A stretch of DNA of 64,000 nt from Massiliimalia sp050943535 (GTDB lineage Bacteria > Bacillota > Clostridia > Oscillospirales > Ruminococcaceae). Below, one piece after another: positions 24,063 through 32,369 of the stretch; the first letter of the stretch is position 1; each line of letters opens with the position of its first letter. The notes below the pieces were generated by a model that saw only the letters and a program-made list of their open reading frames with translations, was not told where the DNA came from and did no database searches. The stretch is from positions 62,001-126,000 of the forward strand of contig JBMNPJ010000001.1 of NCBI GenBank assembly GCA_050943535.1. Reading direction: 5' to 3'. A program made the position numbers and the translations under genes.

Positions 24063-24857
24063 ATGAATTTGGGGATTTCAACAGCTTGTTTTTATCCCAT
24101 GTATTTAGAACAGGCAATCGAACATTTAATCGCTCATGAAGTAAAAACAATGGAGCTGTTTGTTAATACATTTTCTGAAACACAACGGGATTTTTATTGC
24201 TCCCTTAAACACAGAATAGAGGATGGGGGAGTACGTCTGCTTTCTCTGCATCCGTTTACGTCGTTGCTGGAGTCTATCTTATTTTTTTCAGAATATGACC
24301 GTCGTTTTGAGGATGGCATCGAGTTTTACAAACAGACTTATTTTGATATGATGAATCAGCTGGAAATTCCTTTGATGGTTTTTCATGGGGCCAAAATCGA
24401 AAATAAATGTTCCGAAGAGCTTTATTTTGAACATTATGCGGCCCTTCGTCAGGCAGGGAAAGAATATGGGATTCATATTGCCCAGGAAAATGTAGCACAT
24501 TGCAGAAGCCGTTCTCTGGATTTTTTGTGCCGCATGAAGGAATATCTTCACGATGATGTCAGCTTTGTATTGGATGTAAAACAGGCTGTTCAAGGAGGAG
24601 AAGATCCTATTGAAATGGTGCAAACCTTGGGAAAACAGATTGTACATACCCATTTAAGTGACCATGGTCAAAAAACAGATCATCCTCAATGGGACTGTCT
24701 GCCGGTTGGAGAAGGACAGTTTGACTTTGCCCGGTTTTTTAGTGTGCTGAAAGAACAGGGCGGGTGTTCCTCCGGCGTGATAGAGCTTTACCATGATAGT
24801 TATAAAAATTATGAACAAATTTATCATTCCTTAAAAGAATTGGAAAAATATCAATGA
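24063..24857 (+). CDS. Sugar phosphate isomerase/epimerase-like TIM barrel
   Basis: A 264-aa protein of the xylose-isomerase-like/AP-endonuclease-2 superfamily. Metal-ligand positions are suggested by MELFVNTF, VFHGAKIENK, IAQENVAHC, FVLDVKQAV, and HTHLSDHGQKTDHPQWD, ending GEGQFDFARFF and GVIELYHDSY. Members isomerise or epimerise sugars or polyols using divalent metal. GGGAAGGG precedes the ATG. The gene is alone under its own promoter, so no pathway can be inferred. Confidence 0.85.
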   Translation: MNLGISTACFYPMYLEQAIEHLIAHEVKTMELFVNTFSETQRDFYCSLKHRIEDGGVRLLSLHPFTSLLESILFFSEYDRRFEDGIEFYKQTYFDMMNQLEIPLMVFHGAKIENKCSEELYFEHYAALRQAGKEYGIHIAQENVAHCRSRSLDFLCRMKEYLHDDVSFVLDVKQAVQGGEDPIEMVQTLGKQIVHTHLSDHGQKTDHPQWDCLPVGEGQFDFARFFSVLKEQGGCSSGVIELYHDSYKNYEQIYHSLKELEKYQ

Positions 24858-24883
24858 TAATTTTGTGTTTTTTGAAAATTTTC

Positions 24884-24912
24884 TTGAATTGCCTAGAAAA
24901 ACGTGCTATATT
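24884..24912 (+). promoter_or_regulatory. Promoter of nrdR
   Basis: TTGAAT (24884-24889), 17-bp spacer, TATATT (24907-24912) with TGC just upstream. Confidence 0.68.
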
Positions 24913-24960
24913 TAGTTTAGATAAAAATAAAAATTTTCATTTTTTGAGAGGTGAAATTAT

Positions 24961-25437
24961 ATGAAATGTCCTTACTGTGGGCACACGGAAAGTAAAGTGA
25001 CAGATTCCCGTCCCACGGAAGACGGACTGAAAATACGCCGGCGCCGGGAATGTGTAAAGTGCGGCGGAAGATTTACAACCTATGAGGTAGTGGAAAATAC
25101 GCCTCTTATGGTAATTAAAAAGGATCGTTCCAGACAGCCTTTTGATCGGGTAAAACTGTTAAACGGACTGCTTCGTGCCTGTGAAAAACGGCCGGTTTCT
25201 ATTGGAGTGCTGGAACAGGTTGTAGATGATATTGAGTATGAATACGCAAATGTATTGACCAAAGAGATCAGTTCCCGAGAACTTGGAGAAAAGGTGCTGG
25301 AGCGCCTGCGGGAAATTGATGATGTGGCATATGTACGTTTTGCATCTGTATATCGTGAATTTGGAGATATCCGCTCTTTTATGGAAGAACTGCAAAAGCT
25401 GGAAAATCATAAGGAAGATTCTCACGAAAAACCATAA
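24961..25437 (+). CDS. nrdR: Transcriptional repressor NrdR
   Basis: A 158-aa protein with the NrdR layout: an N-terminal zinc ribbon using Cys3, Cys6 and the pair in ECVKCGGRF (Cys31, Cys34), then an ATP-cone (PLMVIKKDRSRQPFDRVKLL through DDVAYVRFASVYREF). It binds ATP/dATP and represses ribonucleotide reductase operons by binding NrdR boxes. GAGAGGTG precedes the ATG. Length and motifs are standard. The nrd genes are not in the window. Confidence 0.97.
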   Translation: MKCPYCGHTESKVTDSRPTEDGLKIRRRRECVKCGGRFTTYEVVENTPLMVIKKDRSRQPFDRVKLLNGLLRACEKRPVSIGVLEQVVDDIEYEYANVLTKEISSRELGEKVLERLREIDDVAYVRFASVYREFGDIRSFMEELQKLENHKEDSHEKP

Positions 25438-25474
25438 AAAGATCATTTTATGAAGTTATTATGATGAAGAATAA

Positions 25475-25515
25475 AAAAGGCCTACCGCAAAAAATCTGCG
25501 ATAGGTCCTTTTTTT
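25475..25515. terminator. Terminator between nrdR and the kinase gene
   Basis: An imperfect stem (GGCCTACCGCA with TGCGATAGGTCC) is followed by seven T on the plus strand; the A run on the 5' side gives T on the minus strand, so it can serve both convergent genes. Confidence 0.75.
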
Positions 25516-25541
25516 GCAAACATAATTTATGTATGACTGTA

Positions 25542-26405
25542 TTAAAAAACCTCGTATTGATCCAGTACCTGTTCCTGTGCCAGCCAGGAAAGGTTAGGTT
25601 CCAGCATTACCCCAAAACGGCGGTCAGTGCTATAACTGAAGGTGCGTTTAATAGCCAACTCTAAAAATCGGGTGGCTCGCTCCATGGCGATGGGCAGACT
25701 GTCCCCTTTTAAAAGGGAACCTACTACAACGCTGGCAAAAATATCTCCGGTGCCTGGATAAGAAACCGGCATATAACTGCATTTAACCCGCCAAAAAGCA
25801 CCGCGCTTGCGGTCGTATCCAATGTTGTTAACTGTCATATCCGCCAGTTCTACACCAGTTACAATGACAGTATCAGGCCCCATTTCACTTAGTTTCAGCA
25901 AATTGGTTTTCAGTTTTTGGTGGGGCAATGGCCGGGGATCATATTCCTGACCTAACAGCAGGTGCATTTCGGTGGGATTCGGCGTAATGACATTGGCTTT
26001 TTTCACTAGCTGACGCATGCAGTCACACATACTGGGTGTGTAAGTTTTGTATCGCTCTCCGTGATCACCCATGACAGGATCCACCAAGGTCAAAGCATTC
26101 GGATAAGCTGCGATAAAATCCAGACAGTGTCCAATTTGTTCCTGGGAACCTAGAAAACCGGTATAGATGCATTCAAATTCCAAATGTTCTGCCTGATATT
26201 GGTGTAACGCAGGAAGAATATAATCTGACAAATCCCGAAATACTACATCATGAAACCCTCCCGTATGGGTGGAGAGAACCGCCGTGGGAACAGGAACCGG
26301 CTGGATTCCCATGACAGATAAAATGGGAGAAATGACGGACAGGGAGCACCTGCCGAATCCGGACAGGTCGTGTATAGCGGCTACTCTTGAAGGGCGCTGA
26401 AGCAT
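25542..26405 (-). CDS. pdxY: Pyridoxal/pyridoxamine kinase
   Basis: A 287-aa ribokinase-fold kinase. Key segments are AAIHDLSGFGRCSLSVISPI at the N-terminus, STHTGGFHDVVFRDL, LVDPVMGDHGERYKTYTPSMC, NVITPNPTEMHLLLG, and the ATP/anion-hole motif SYPGTGDIFASVVVG. It phosphorylates vitamin B6 vitamers for salvage to pyridoxal phosphate. The start is the ATG at 26405, eight bases after AAAGGA; the frame remains open 36 codons further without conserved sequence. The choice of pdxY as the symbol is by family; the exact vitamer preference is not known. Confidence 0.85.
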   Translation of the reverse strand: MLQRPSRVAAIHDLSGFGRCSLSVISPILSVMGIQPVPVPTAVLSTHTGGFHDVVFRDLSDYILPALHQYQAEHLEFECIYTGFLGSQEQIGHCLDFIAAYPNALTLVDPVMGDHGERYKTYTPSMCDCMRQLVKKANVITPNPTEMHLLLGQEYDPRPLPHQKLKTNLLKLSEMGPDTVIVTGVELADMTVNNIGYDRKRGAFWRVKCSYMPVSYPGTGDIFASVVVGSLLKGDSLPIAMERATRFLELAIKRTFSYSTDRRFGVMLEPNLSWLAQEQVLDQYEVF

Positions 26406-26600
26406 TTGGTTCATCCTTTCTGGATTTGTGAAAATAAAAAGCAGAATGCTTTTCTGTGACTGCTGTTGAGCAAAAGCAAAATAAATTTTATAAATCTGTT
26501 TTTTGGATAACAATGTTTTCCATGCTTAAATCAGCTGGAAACGGAAATAATGAAAATGCACCCTGCAAATAGTCAGGGAACAAAAAAGGAGGCTGTTTTA

Positions 26601-26795
26601 ATGAAAAAATCCACCATCCCAATGATTACCGGATTAGCTGCCACTGCCGCTATTGGTACAGCAGCATATATGATGTCTAATCACAGTCAACGTCATAAAG
26701 CCCGCTCCAGCATGAAAATGCTTCGCCGCAGTACCGGAAAGGCACTGAAAACCGTGGGCGGTATGATGGAAAATGTTTCTTATTTGATGAAATAA
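26601..26795 (+). CDS. Small 64-aa membrane-associated protein, unknown
   Basis: Starts KKSTIPMITGLAATAAIGTA, a single hydrophobic segment, followed by a basic region (HSQRHKARSSMKMLRRSTGK) and a C-terminal ALKTVGGMMENVSYLMK. AAGGAGG lies nine bases before the ATG at 26601; an ATG at 26550 has no site. It resembles short unnamed proteins common in clostridial genomes. No function is recognised. The following 160 bp hold an inverted GCAGGGC / GCCCTGC pair (26814-26858) without a T run. Confidence 0.65.
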   Translation: MKKSTIPMITGLAATAAIGTAAYMMSNHSQRHKARSSMKMLRRSTGKALKTVGGMMENVSYLMK

Positions 26796-26959
26796 CCTGT
26801 CCGGCAGGGCTATCAATGGGGGAGAAAGACATTGTCCCTGTCACATTGTCTGCCCTGCACGTACATATTGATCCAGAAAACAGTTTGGAATATACGAAAA
26901 CATCATAGCATGATTCCTGAGGAAAGGCAAGTTTTACAGGGGTCAATTTGGAAAATTAT

Positions 26960-26988
26960 TTGCAAAAAGGGCGCAGACTTGCTATAAT
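26960..26988 (+). promoter_or_regulatory. Promoter of metA
   Basis: TTGCAA (26960-26965), 17-bp spacer, TATAAT (26983-26988) with TGC upstream. The resulting leader is only about 30 nt, too short for a SAM riboswitch or T-box. Confidence 0.78.
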
Positions 26989-27022
26989 TTGTTCATATAC
27001 TACTTTTTATGGAGGGAATCGC

Positions 27023-27961
27023 ATGCCCATTAATATTCCAAACGATCTTCCGGCGAAACAGCTTTTGGAACAGGAAAATATCTATTTAATTACCCAGGAA
27101 AGGGCAGAACATCAGGATATCCGTCCTTTGCGCATTATCATTTTAAATTTAATGCCCAAAAAGATTGAAACAGAAAATCAGCTTCTGCGGCTTTTGGGAA
27201 ACACGCCGCTTCAGGTGGATATTGATCTGCTGCAGATGGCAACCCATGTATCCAAAAATACCAATGCGGAGCATATGTTTAAGTTTTACAAAACCTTTCA
27301 GGATATTCAGAATGAATTTTTTGACGGTATGATTATCACTGGTGCTCCGGTAGAACAGATGCCTTTTGAAGAGGTAGACTATTGGCAGGAGCTGACCGAA
27401 ATTTTTGAATGGAGTAAAACTCACGTTTACTCAACTTTCCATATTTGCTGGGGAGCACAGGCAGGGCTTTACTATTATTATGGGATCCCTAAAATTCCGT
27501 TAAAAGAGAAAATGTTTGGAATTTTCCCTCAGCATATTACAGACCCAAACCATCTTTTGGTACGGGGATTTGATGAAGTGTTTTATGTGCCTCATTCCCG
27601 GCATACTACCGTAGATGACGATGCCATTATCAATCATCCGGATTTGCGGATTCTTTCTTTCTCTGATATTTCCGGAACCAATATTGTGGTTTCCCGGGAA
27701 GGCAGACGGATTTTTGTATGCGGTCATGCTGAATATGACCGCCGCACACTGGCACAGGAATATTTCCGGGATCGAGACAAAGGGCTGCCCATTAAAATAC
27801 CGTATCATTATTTTCCAAACGATGATCCATCAGAACGTCCGCCTTTTATTTGGCGAGGACATGCAAATCTGCTGTTTAAGAATTGGTTAAATATGGTTTA
27901 TCAGCACACACCATATGATGTGACACAAATGCCTACGATTCCATGGACGGTGGAAAAATAA
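27023..27961 (+). CDS. metA: Homoserine O-acyltransferase (predicted acetyl-CoA type)
   Basis: A 312-aa MetA-family enzyme of methionine synthesis. The catalytic Cys142 (HICWGAQAG), His235 and Glu237 (CGHAEY) are at the usual positions. Residue 111, in TGAPVEQ, is Glu; published work on Bacillus MetA associates Glu at this position with acetyl-CoA use and Gly with succinyl-CoA, so the product is predicted to be O-acetylhomoserine. The start is the ATG at 27023 with TGGAGGG upstream; the frame is open upstream into the promoter. It is monocistronic. Confidence 0.95.
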   Translation: MPINIPNDLPAKQLLEQENIYLITQERAEHQDIRPLRIIILNLMPKKIETENQLLRLLGNTPLQVDIDLLQMATHVSKNTNAEHMFKFYKTFQDIQNEFFDGMIITGAPVEQMPFEEVDYWQELTEIFEWSKTHVYSTFHICWGAQAGLYYYYGIPKIPLKEKMFGIFPQHITDPNHLLVRGFDEVFYVPHSRHTTVDDDAIINHPDLRILSFSDISGTNIVVSREGRRIFVCGHAEYDRRTLAQEYFRDRDKGLPIKIPYHYFPNDDPSERPPFIWRGHANLLFKNWLNMVYQHTPYDVTQMPTIPWTVEK

Positions 27962-27973
27962 GAAAAATAGTTT

Positions 27974-28016
27974 AAGGCGCTGCAAAATTATTTTGCGGCG
28001 CCTTGTTTTTTATTTT
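27974..28016 (+). terminator. Terminator after metA
   Basis: AAGGCGCTGCAAAA pairs with TTTTGCGGCGCCTT (one T-G pair) around a 3-nt loop, followed by GTTTTTTATTTTTT. Confidence 0.88.
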
Positions 28017-28193
28017 TTGATATTCGAAATACTTTTTGTTATCAATTTTGATAAAACTGGAAAAACAACCTGTTGCTTTTCATAACTAGTGACCTAGTAA
28101 ATGTAATCGGATTTTATGCGGTCAGACTTTGATTCGTTTTTCAAAAAAGGATCACGGTATGACGGCAAATAAAACAGAAAGAGGGGTGCCGGT

Positions 28194-28436
28194 ATGGCAG
28201 AAAAACAAAGAAAATCAAATCAGACACAGCAAACAGATTCATACCAATATCCGCTTTTGAAAACGGTCGAGCAGATGAGTCGGGTATCTGGGATTGGAGA
28301 AGGAAAACTGCGGCGTTTGATGGAACAAAGGAAAATCGAATATGTGCAGAATGGAAACCGCAGACTGCTTTCAGAATCAGCAATATGGGATTGGTATGAG
28401 CGCAATAAGGTGCCAGTTCAGGAATCGGAGGTGTAA
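28194..28436 (+). CDS. Excisionase-like helix-turn-helix protein
   Basis: An 80-aa protein with a winged-helix/MerR-like excisionase motif: LLKTVEQMSRVSGIGEGKLR, RRLMEQRKIEYVQNGNRRLL and SAIWDWYERN. Six bases separate its stop from the integrase start, the classic xis-int arrangement. GAGGGGTG lies upstream of the ATG. It would direct excision by the neighbouring recombinase. No other element genes are present. Confidence 0.8.
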   Translation: MAEKQRKSNQTQQTDSYQYPLLKTVEQMSRVSGIGEGKLRRLMEQRKIEYVQNGNRRLLSESAIWDWYERNKVPVQESEV

Positions 28437-28441
28437 TCAGA

Positions 28442-29686
28442 ATGGCGGTTTCTTCCAGACAGGTATTGAATCGTCGTGATGCAGACGGAAAATTAACCGG
28501 CAGAGCCGGGACAGTGTATGATGTAAATATCAAATACAAAACACCGGAAGGCATACGCAAAACCTATTCCAAAAAGGGATTTCCAACCAAAAAGGAAGCC
28601 TTGCAGTACGAGGCGCAAATGCGCCTGCAGCTGCAAAATCCTGTTTATGCAGGAGCAATGCAAACCAGAAAAAAGCAGACAGTATGTTGTTATTTGGATA
28701 ATTGGCTGGAAAGCTATGTGCGTTTAAATCTTCGCCCCAGTACATATGACAGTTATAAAACCACTGCCAGAGCATATATTATCCCGTATATTGGCGGAGT
28801 ACTGCTGGAACAGTTGACACCGCCCATGGTGGACCATATGTTTCAGCGGCTTTTGGAAAAAGGACTCAAACCGGGAACTGTGGCAGAGGCAAAACGGGTT
28901 TTGAATGTAGCCATGGGACATGCGAAAAAATATCAGTATATTACCATGAATCCAGTTCGTGATACCATTACGAAATTTCCTAAACAGGAAAAAACACCAG
29001 ATCCTTATACAGTGGAGCAGATGAATCTTTTGCTTTCAAAGACATTGGGAACTCAGTGGGAAATGCCGGTTATGCTGGGTGGCTTATATGGAATGCGCCG
29101 TTCAGAAATTTTGGGACTCCGTTGGCGCAATGTGGATTTGGAAAACCGGACTTTTGATGTGGTAGAGCAGCTGCCTTTTGGTTTTTCCAGCAAGGAAAAG
29201 CGAATTGCAGATATGGCGCCGCCGAAGTCCAATGGACGAAAACTTCCCATTACAGATCAGGCATATGATTTTTTTGTAAGGCAGCGGGAACTGCAGTCCA
29301 ATCAGAGACAGCAGCAGTTTTATTATGACAACGATTTGGTGGTAGCCCGGGAAGATGGCGCACCAGTATCTCCCCGCTGGATTTCTTCCGGATTCGGAGG
29401 AATGGTGGAAGAACTGGGATTTCCCCGCATTCGTTTTCATGATTTGCGCCATACAGCGGCCACCAATATGCATGAACTGACTGGAGAGTTTTATACGGTA
29501 GGGGAAATATTAGGCCATACTTTGCCGGGAATTGGAGCTACATTAGGGATTTCTATGAATTTTGATGTGGTAACCGCCCGCTATGTAGAAGTTCGCCTGG
29601 ACCGCAAGCAGGAAGTATTAATGCAGTATCACAATGCAGTTTGGACAGCAGGAACAGAGCTTGAGAAAAAACTGGCGCATAGGTAA
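28442..29686 (+). CDS. Tyrosine recombinase/site-specific integrase
   Basis: A 414-aa integrase. It has an N-terminal arm-binding domain (VYDVNIKYKTPEGIRKTYSK), a SAM-like core-binding domain (YLDNWLESYVRLNLRPSTYD) and the catalytic domain with Arg in GLYGMRRSEILGLRW, His-x-x-Arg in FHDLRHTAA, His in EILGHTLP and the nucleophile Tyr in VTARYVEV. All catalytic residues are intact. Size and excisionase neighbour resemble those of Tn916/ICE and phage integrases, yet no conjugation, phage or cargo genes flank it, so it looks like an orphan or remnant. No att site or tRNA was found beside it. Confidence 0.92.
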   Translation: MAVSSRQVLNRRDADGKLTGRAGTVYDVNIKYKTPEGIRKTYSKKGFPTKKEALQYEAQMRLQLQNPVYAGAMQTRKKQTVCCYLDNWLESYVRLNLRPSTYDSYKTTARAYIIPYIGGVLLEQLTPPMVDHMFQRLLEKGLKPGTVAEAKRVLNVAMGHAKKYQYITMNPVRDTITKFPKQEKTPDPYTVEQMNLLLSKTLGTQWEMPVMLGGLYGMRRSEILGLRWRNVDLENRTFDVVEQLPFGFSSKEKRIADMAPPKSNGRKLPITDQAYDFFVRQRELQSNQRQQQFYYDNDLVVAREDGAPVSPRWISSGFGGMVEELGFPRIRFHDLRHTAATNMHELTGEFYTVGEILGHTLPGIGATLGISMNFDVVTARYVEVRLDRKQEVLMQYHNAVWTAGTELEKKLAHR

Positions 29687-29737
29687 AAAATTTATTTTGC
29701 TGTTTAAACAAAAGAAAAATGTAATGAGGATGTTTTG

Positions 29738-29768
29738 AGCAGACCATCAAAAGATGGTCTGCTTTTTT
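29738..29768 (+). terminator. Terminator after the integrase
   Basis: An 11-bp perfect stem (AGCAGACCATC / GATGGTCTGCT), loop AAAA, six T. It insulates the integrase from the exopolysaccharide operon. Confidence 0.92.
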
Positions 29769-29897
29769 GCGATATCTTTTCAATTTATCCTGATATTTTT
29801 ATCAGTTTTGGAAAAAATAAATTCAGTTTCAGTGTAATACAAAAAATGATAGAAAAAAGACAGGAAATTGCTGGGCATTTTTGAAAATATCAGTTTG

Positions 29898-29948
29898 TTT
29901 TCCATATAACGGAACAATGAACAAGAAAAAACCGTAATATATGGAAAA
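29898..29948. promoter_or_regulatory. Inverted repeat upstream of the exopolysaccharide promoter
   Basis: TTTTCCATATA then ACGG (29898-29912) is repeated in reverse as CCGT then TATATGGAAAA (29932-29948), with 2 extra bases in the right arm and a 19-bp centre. It ends about 30 bp before the -35 box. It may be an activator or repressor site. Apart from this, the terminator and the promoter, 29687-30068 holds nothing recognisable. Confidence 0.5.
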
Positions 29949-29976
29949 TATATCCTAAATTGGATTTGATATTTTG

Positions 29977-30006
29977 TTGACTGTTTTGGTACAAAAACAG
30001 TATAAT
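29977..30006 (+). promoter_or_regulatory. Promoter of the exopolysaccharide operon with palindromic spacer
   Basis: TTGACT (29977-29982), 18-bp spacer, TATAAT (30001-30006). CTGTTTT-GGTACA-AAAACAG (29981-30000) is a perfect 7-6-7 palindrome that fills the spacer, a typical repressor site position. Confidence 0.75.
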
Positions 30007-30068
30007 CTTAGCGCAATACGAAACGGATCCATTTCACTGTCCTGTTTTTAATAATGGAGGAAATCAAT

Positions 30069-30761
30069 TTGGAACAACAATACGATACGCTGGATTTGCG
30101 GGAAATTGTTTTGGTGCTGAAAAAGAATTTTACCCTTTTGATTACAGTGACTGTATTAGCCGCAGTCATTGGATTTATCACTTCTGCTTTTTTCGTTACA
30201 CCGGAGTATGAAGCTTCCGCTACATTGATTGTCAATTCCAGAGAAGATCAGCAAACCCAAAATGTGGTGACTAATGACCAGATTAATTCCGCAAAACAGT
30301 TGATTAATACCTATGCGGTGATTTTGACCAGTGACACTGTATTAAATGAAACTATTGATGAATTAGGACTGAATCTTACCTATGAACAGCTGCTGAAAAA
30401 AGTAACCATTTCACCGGTAGAAGAAACCCAGGTCATGCGGATTGCTGTGAGGGACGCGGATCCTTGGCAGGCAAAACAAATTGTATCCAGCATTATGGAT
30501 CAGGCACCGGAAATGATTATTCATACAGTTAAAGCGGGAAGTGTGGAACCCATTTCCCTTGCCAGTGTCGGTGATAAACCAGTATCCCCAAATTTGCTGC
30601 TTAACAGCGCAGTAAGCGGACTGATTGGGCTTGTGGGTGTGTGCGGATTTATTTTTCTTCGGGGCATGCTCAACAATCGGCTGATGACAGATGAGGATAT
30701 TTCTAAAAAATTGGGACTGACGGTATTAGGGGTGATCCCTTATATTGATTTTGATGATTGA
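30069..30761 (+). CDS. Wzz/YveK-type polysaccharide chain-length regulator
   Basis: A 230-aa membrane protein with two transmembrane helices (residues about 22-42, TLLITVTVLAAVIGFITSAF, and 175-195, SAVSGLIGLVGVCGFIFL) flanking an extracellular Wzz domain; it ends in a short cytoplasmic tail. It acts as the membrane adaptor of the next gene's tyrosine kinase and sets polymer length and export. A TTG at 30069 with GGAGGAA six bases upstream is the likeliest start; an ATG at 30054 contains that site itself. First gene of a 16-kb exopolysaccharide operon. Confidence 0.86.
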   Translation: MEQQYDTLDLREIVLVLKKNFTLLITVTVLAAVIGFITSAFFVTPEYEASATLIVNSREDQQTQNVVTNDQINSAKQLINTYAVILTSDTVLNETIDELGLNLTYEQLLKKVTISPVEETQVMRIAVRDADPWQAKQIVSSIMDQAPEMIIHTVKAGSVEPISLASVGDKPVSPNLLLNSAVSGLIGLVGVCGFIFLRGMLNNRLMTDEDISKKLGLTVLGVIPYIDFDD

Positions 30762-30775
30762 AAGGGGAAACCGTA

Positions 30776-31546
30776 ATGGCAAAAGAAATTCGGCAGCAGA
30801 AAAAGAAAAAAAGAACCCGGCTGTTTGGTGGGAGAAAAGATACACCGGGTAATATTCGCAGACGGTTTTTGCTGGCTTCTAAAACGGGGCCGTTTCAATA
30901 TTTGGAAGCATATAATTCCCTTCGAACCAATTTAAAATTTGTTTCCATGAATCAGGAATGCAGAAAGATTATTGTTACCAGCGCCATTCCCGGAGAAGGG
31001 AAAAGCAGTGTGGCAATTAATTTGGCAGTTTGTTTGGCACAGGAAGGTGGCAGGGTATTACTGGTGGACTGCGACCTGCGAAAGCCGGTAGTGCACCGTT
31101 ATCTTAGAATTTCCCGTATTCGGGGAAAGGGACTTACCGGGGTATTGTCCGGAACTCCGTTGGAAAGTGCGATTGTACCAGTTGAACCGCTGAATATTCA
31201 TGTTTTGGCAGCGGATGCCATTCCTCCGAACCCTGCTGAATTACTGGGAAGTGTCCGAATGGAACAGGTTATTGAACAGATGGAACATTATTACGATTTG
31301 ATTATTTTTGATACGCCTCCAGTATCTGTGGTCACAGATGCGGCAGTACTCAGCCGGTATGTAGACGGGGTGCTGCTGGTGGTACGACAGAATTTTGCCG
31401 CCATTGAACAGGTTCGGTTGGCAAAGCGTAACCTGGAGCAGGTGAATGCGAAAATTTTAGGGGTGGTACTCAATCAGTTTGACGCCAAATCTGCAGATCA
31501 GGACAGTGGATATTACTACAGCTATCAATATGATTACAGCGGATAA
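30776..31546 (+). CDS. BY-type tyrosine kinase (CpsD/CapB family)
   Basis: A 256-aa cytoplasmic kinase. A basic N-terminus (QQKKKKRTRLFGGRK) precedes YLEAYNSLRTNLKF, Walker A SAIPGEGKSSVAIN, Walker A' LLVDCDLRKPVVH, Walker B LIIFDTPP, and a C-terminal tyrosine cluster SGYYYSYQYDYSG that is autophosphorylated. It works with the preceding Wzz-like adaptor to control polymer assembly. AAGGGG lies before the ATG at 30776. Confidence 0.92.
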   Translation: MAKEIRQQKKKKRTRLFGGRKDTPGNIRRRFLLASKTGPFQYLEAYNSLRTNLKFVSMNQECRKIIVTSAIPGEGKSSVAINLAVCLAQEGGRVLLVDCDLRKPVVHRYLRISRIRGKGLTGVLSGTPLESAIVPVEPLNIHVLAADAIPPNPAELLGSVRMEQVIEQMEHYYDLIIFDTPPVSVVTDAAVLSRYVDGVLLVVRQNFAAIEQVRLAKRNLEQVNAKILGVVLNQFDAKSADQDSGYYYSYQYDYSG

Positions 31547-31576
31547 CAAAATGTTTGGCAGAAAGGAAAATACTGC

Positions 31577-32341
31577 ATGAACGGTTTAGCAGATTTGCAT
31601 ACACATATTCTTCCAGGCATGGATGATGGGGCAGCTGGCATAGAAGAGTCGCTGCGACTGATTCGGCGCGAGATAAAAGATGGGGTCAGCCATATTGCGC
31701 TCACTTCTCATTTTAATTTTGAACGTCAGGATATGGAGACATTTTTAAAAAGACGCCAAACTGCCTGCGAAGCGCTGCGTGAAGCTTGTTACAAGAAAAA
31801 GTTAGAGGTTAACCTGTATCCAGGAGCAGAGGTTTATTTTTCGGCAAAACTTTTAGAAGTGGACCCTACACCTCTTTGTATGGAAGGCAATTCTGTACTT
31901 CTGGTGGAATTTCCAAGAGGATATTATCCGGAATGGGCAGAAGATGTGTTTTATCGTCTGAATTTGATGGGAATTACCCCCTTGATTGCTCACGTGGAAC
32001 GGTATCCTCATTTTGCAGAGCACCCCAATGATTTGCTTTCTCTTGTGGAGAACGGCGCATATGTTCAAACCAATGCTTCGGCTTTGGTTTCTTATCCCAA
32101 AGTGCGAAAGCGAATTTTTACACTGATTAAGCATCATTTGGTGCATGTAGTTTCTACAGATACCCATTCTTTAGAAAAGCGTCCGCCCATGCTGGGACAG
32201 GCGTTTTCCATGATTTCGGAAAAGCTGGGTATGGAGACCGCCAACCGACTTTGCCAAAACGGACGCGATTTGATTCAGGGAAAACTGCCGCAGGAAGAAG
32301 AGCCGAGCCCAGTGCGCTTTTTCTTGGGAAAAGCCTATTAA
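31577..32341 (+). CDS. CpsB/CapC-type tyrosine-protein phosphatase (PHP domain)
   Basis: A 254-aa metal-dependent phosphatase. The PHP motif DLHTHILPGMDDGA at residues 6-19, then ALTSHFNF, PGAEVYFS, and C-terminal VVSTDTHS supply metal ligands. It reverses phosphorylation of the upstream kinase's tyrosine tail, forming the standard Wzz-kinase-phosphatase trio of Gram-positive polysaccharide loci. AGAAAGGAAA precedes its ATG. Confidence 0.92.
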   Translation: MNGLADLHTHILPGMDDGAAGIEESLRLIRREIKDGVSHIALTSHFNFERQDMETFLKRRQTACEALREACYKKKLEVNLYPGAEVYFSAKLLEVDPTPLCMEGNSVLLVEFPRGYYPEWAEDVFYRLNLMGITPLIAHVERYPHFAEHPNDLLSLVENGAYVQTNASALVSYPKVRKRIFTLIKHHLVHVVSTDTHSLEKRPPMLGQAFSMISEKLGMETANRLCQNGRDLIQGKLPQEEEPSPVRFFLGKAY

Positions 32342-32369
32342 GAGCATTTGCATAAGAAAGGAAGATGTT

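Noticed and set aside
26996..27022. SAM riboswitch or T-box in front of metA
   Set aside because: The promoter at 26960-26988 leaves a leader of about 30 nt, too short for either element, and no S-box motif is seen.
29898..29948. Invertible DNA switch for polysaccharide phase variation served by the adjacent integrase
   Set aside because: The inverted arms enclose only about 20 bp and the promoter lies outside them, so inversion would not flip the promoter. No larger inverted repeat pair was found in 29687-30068.
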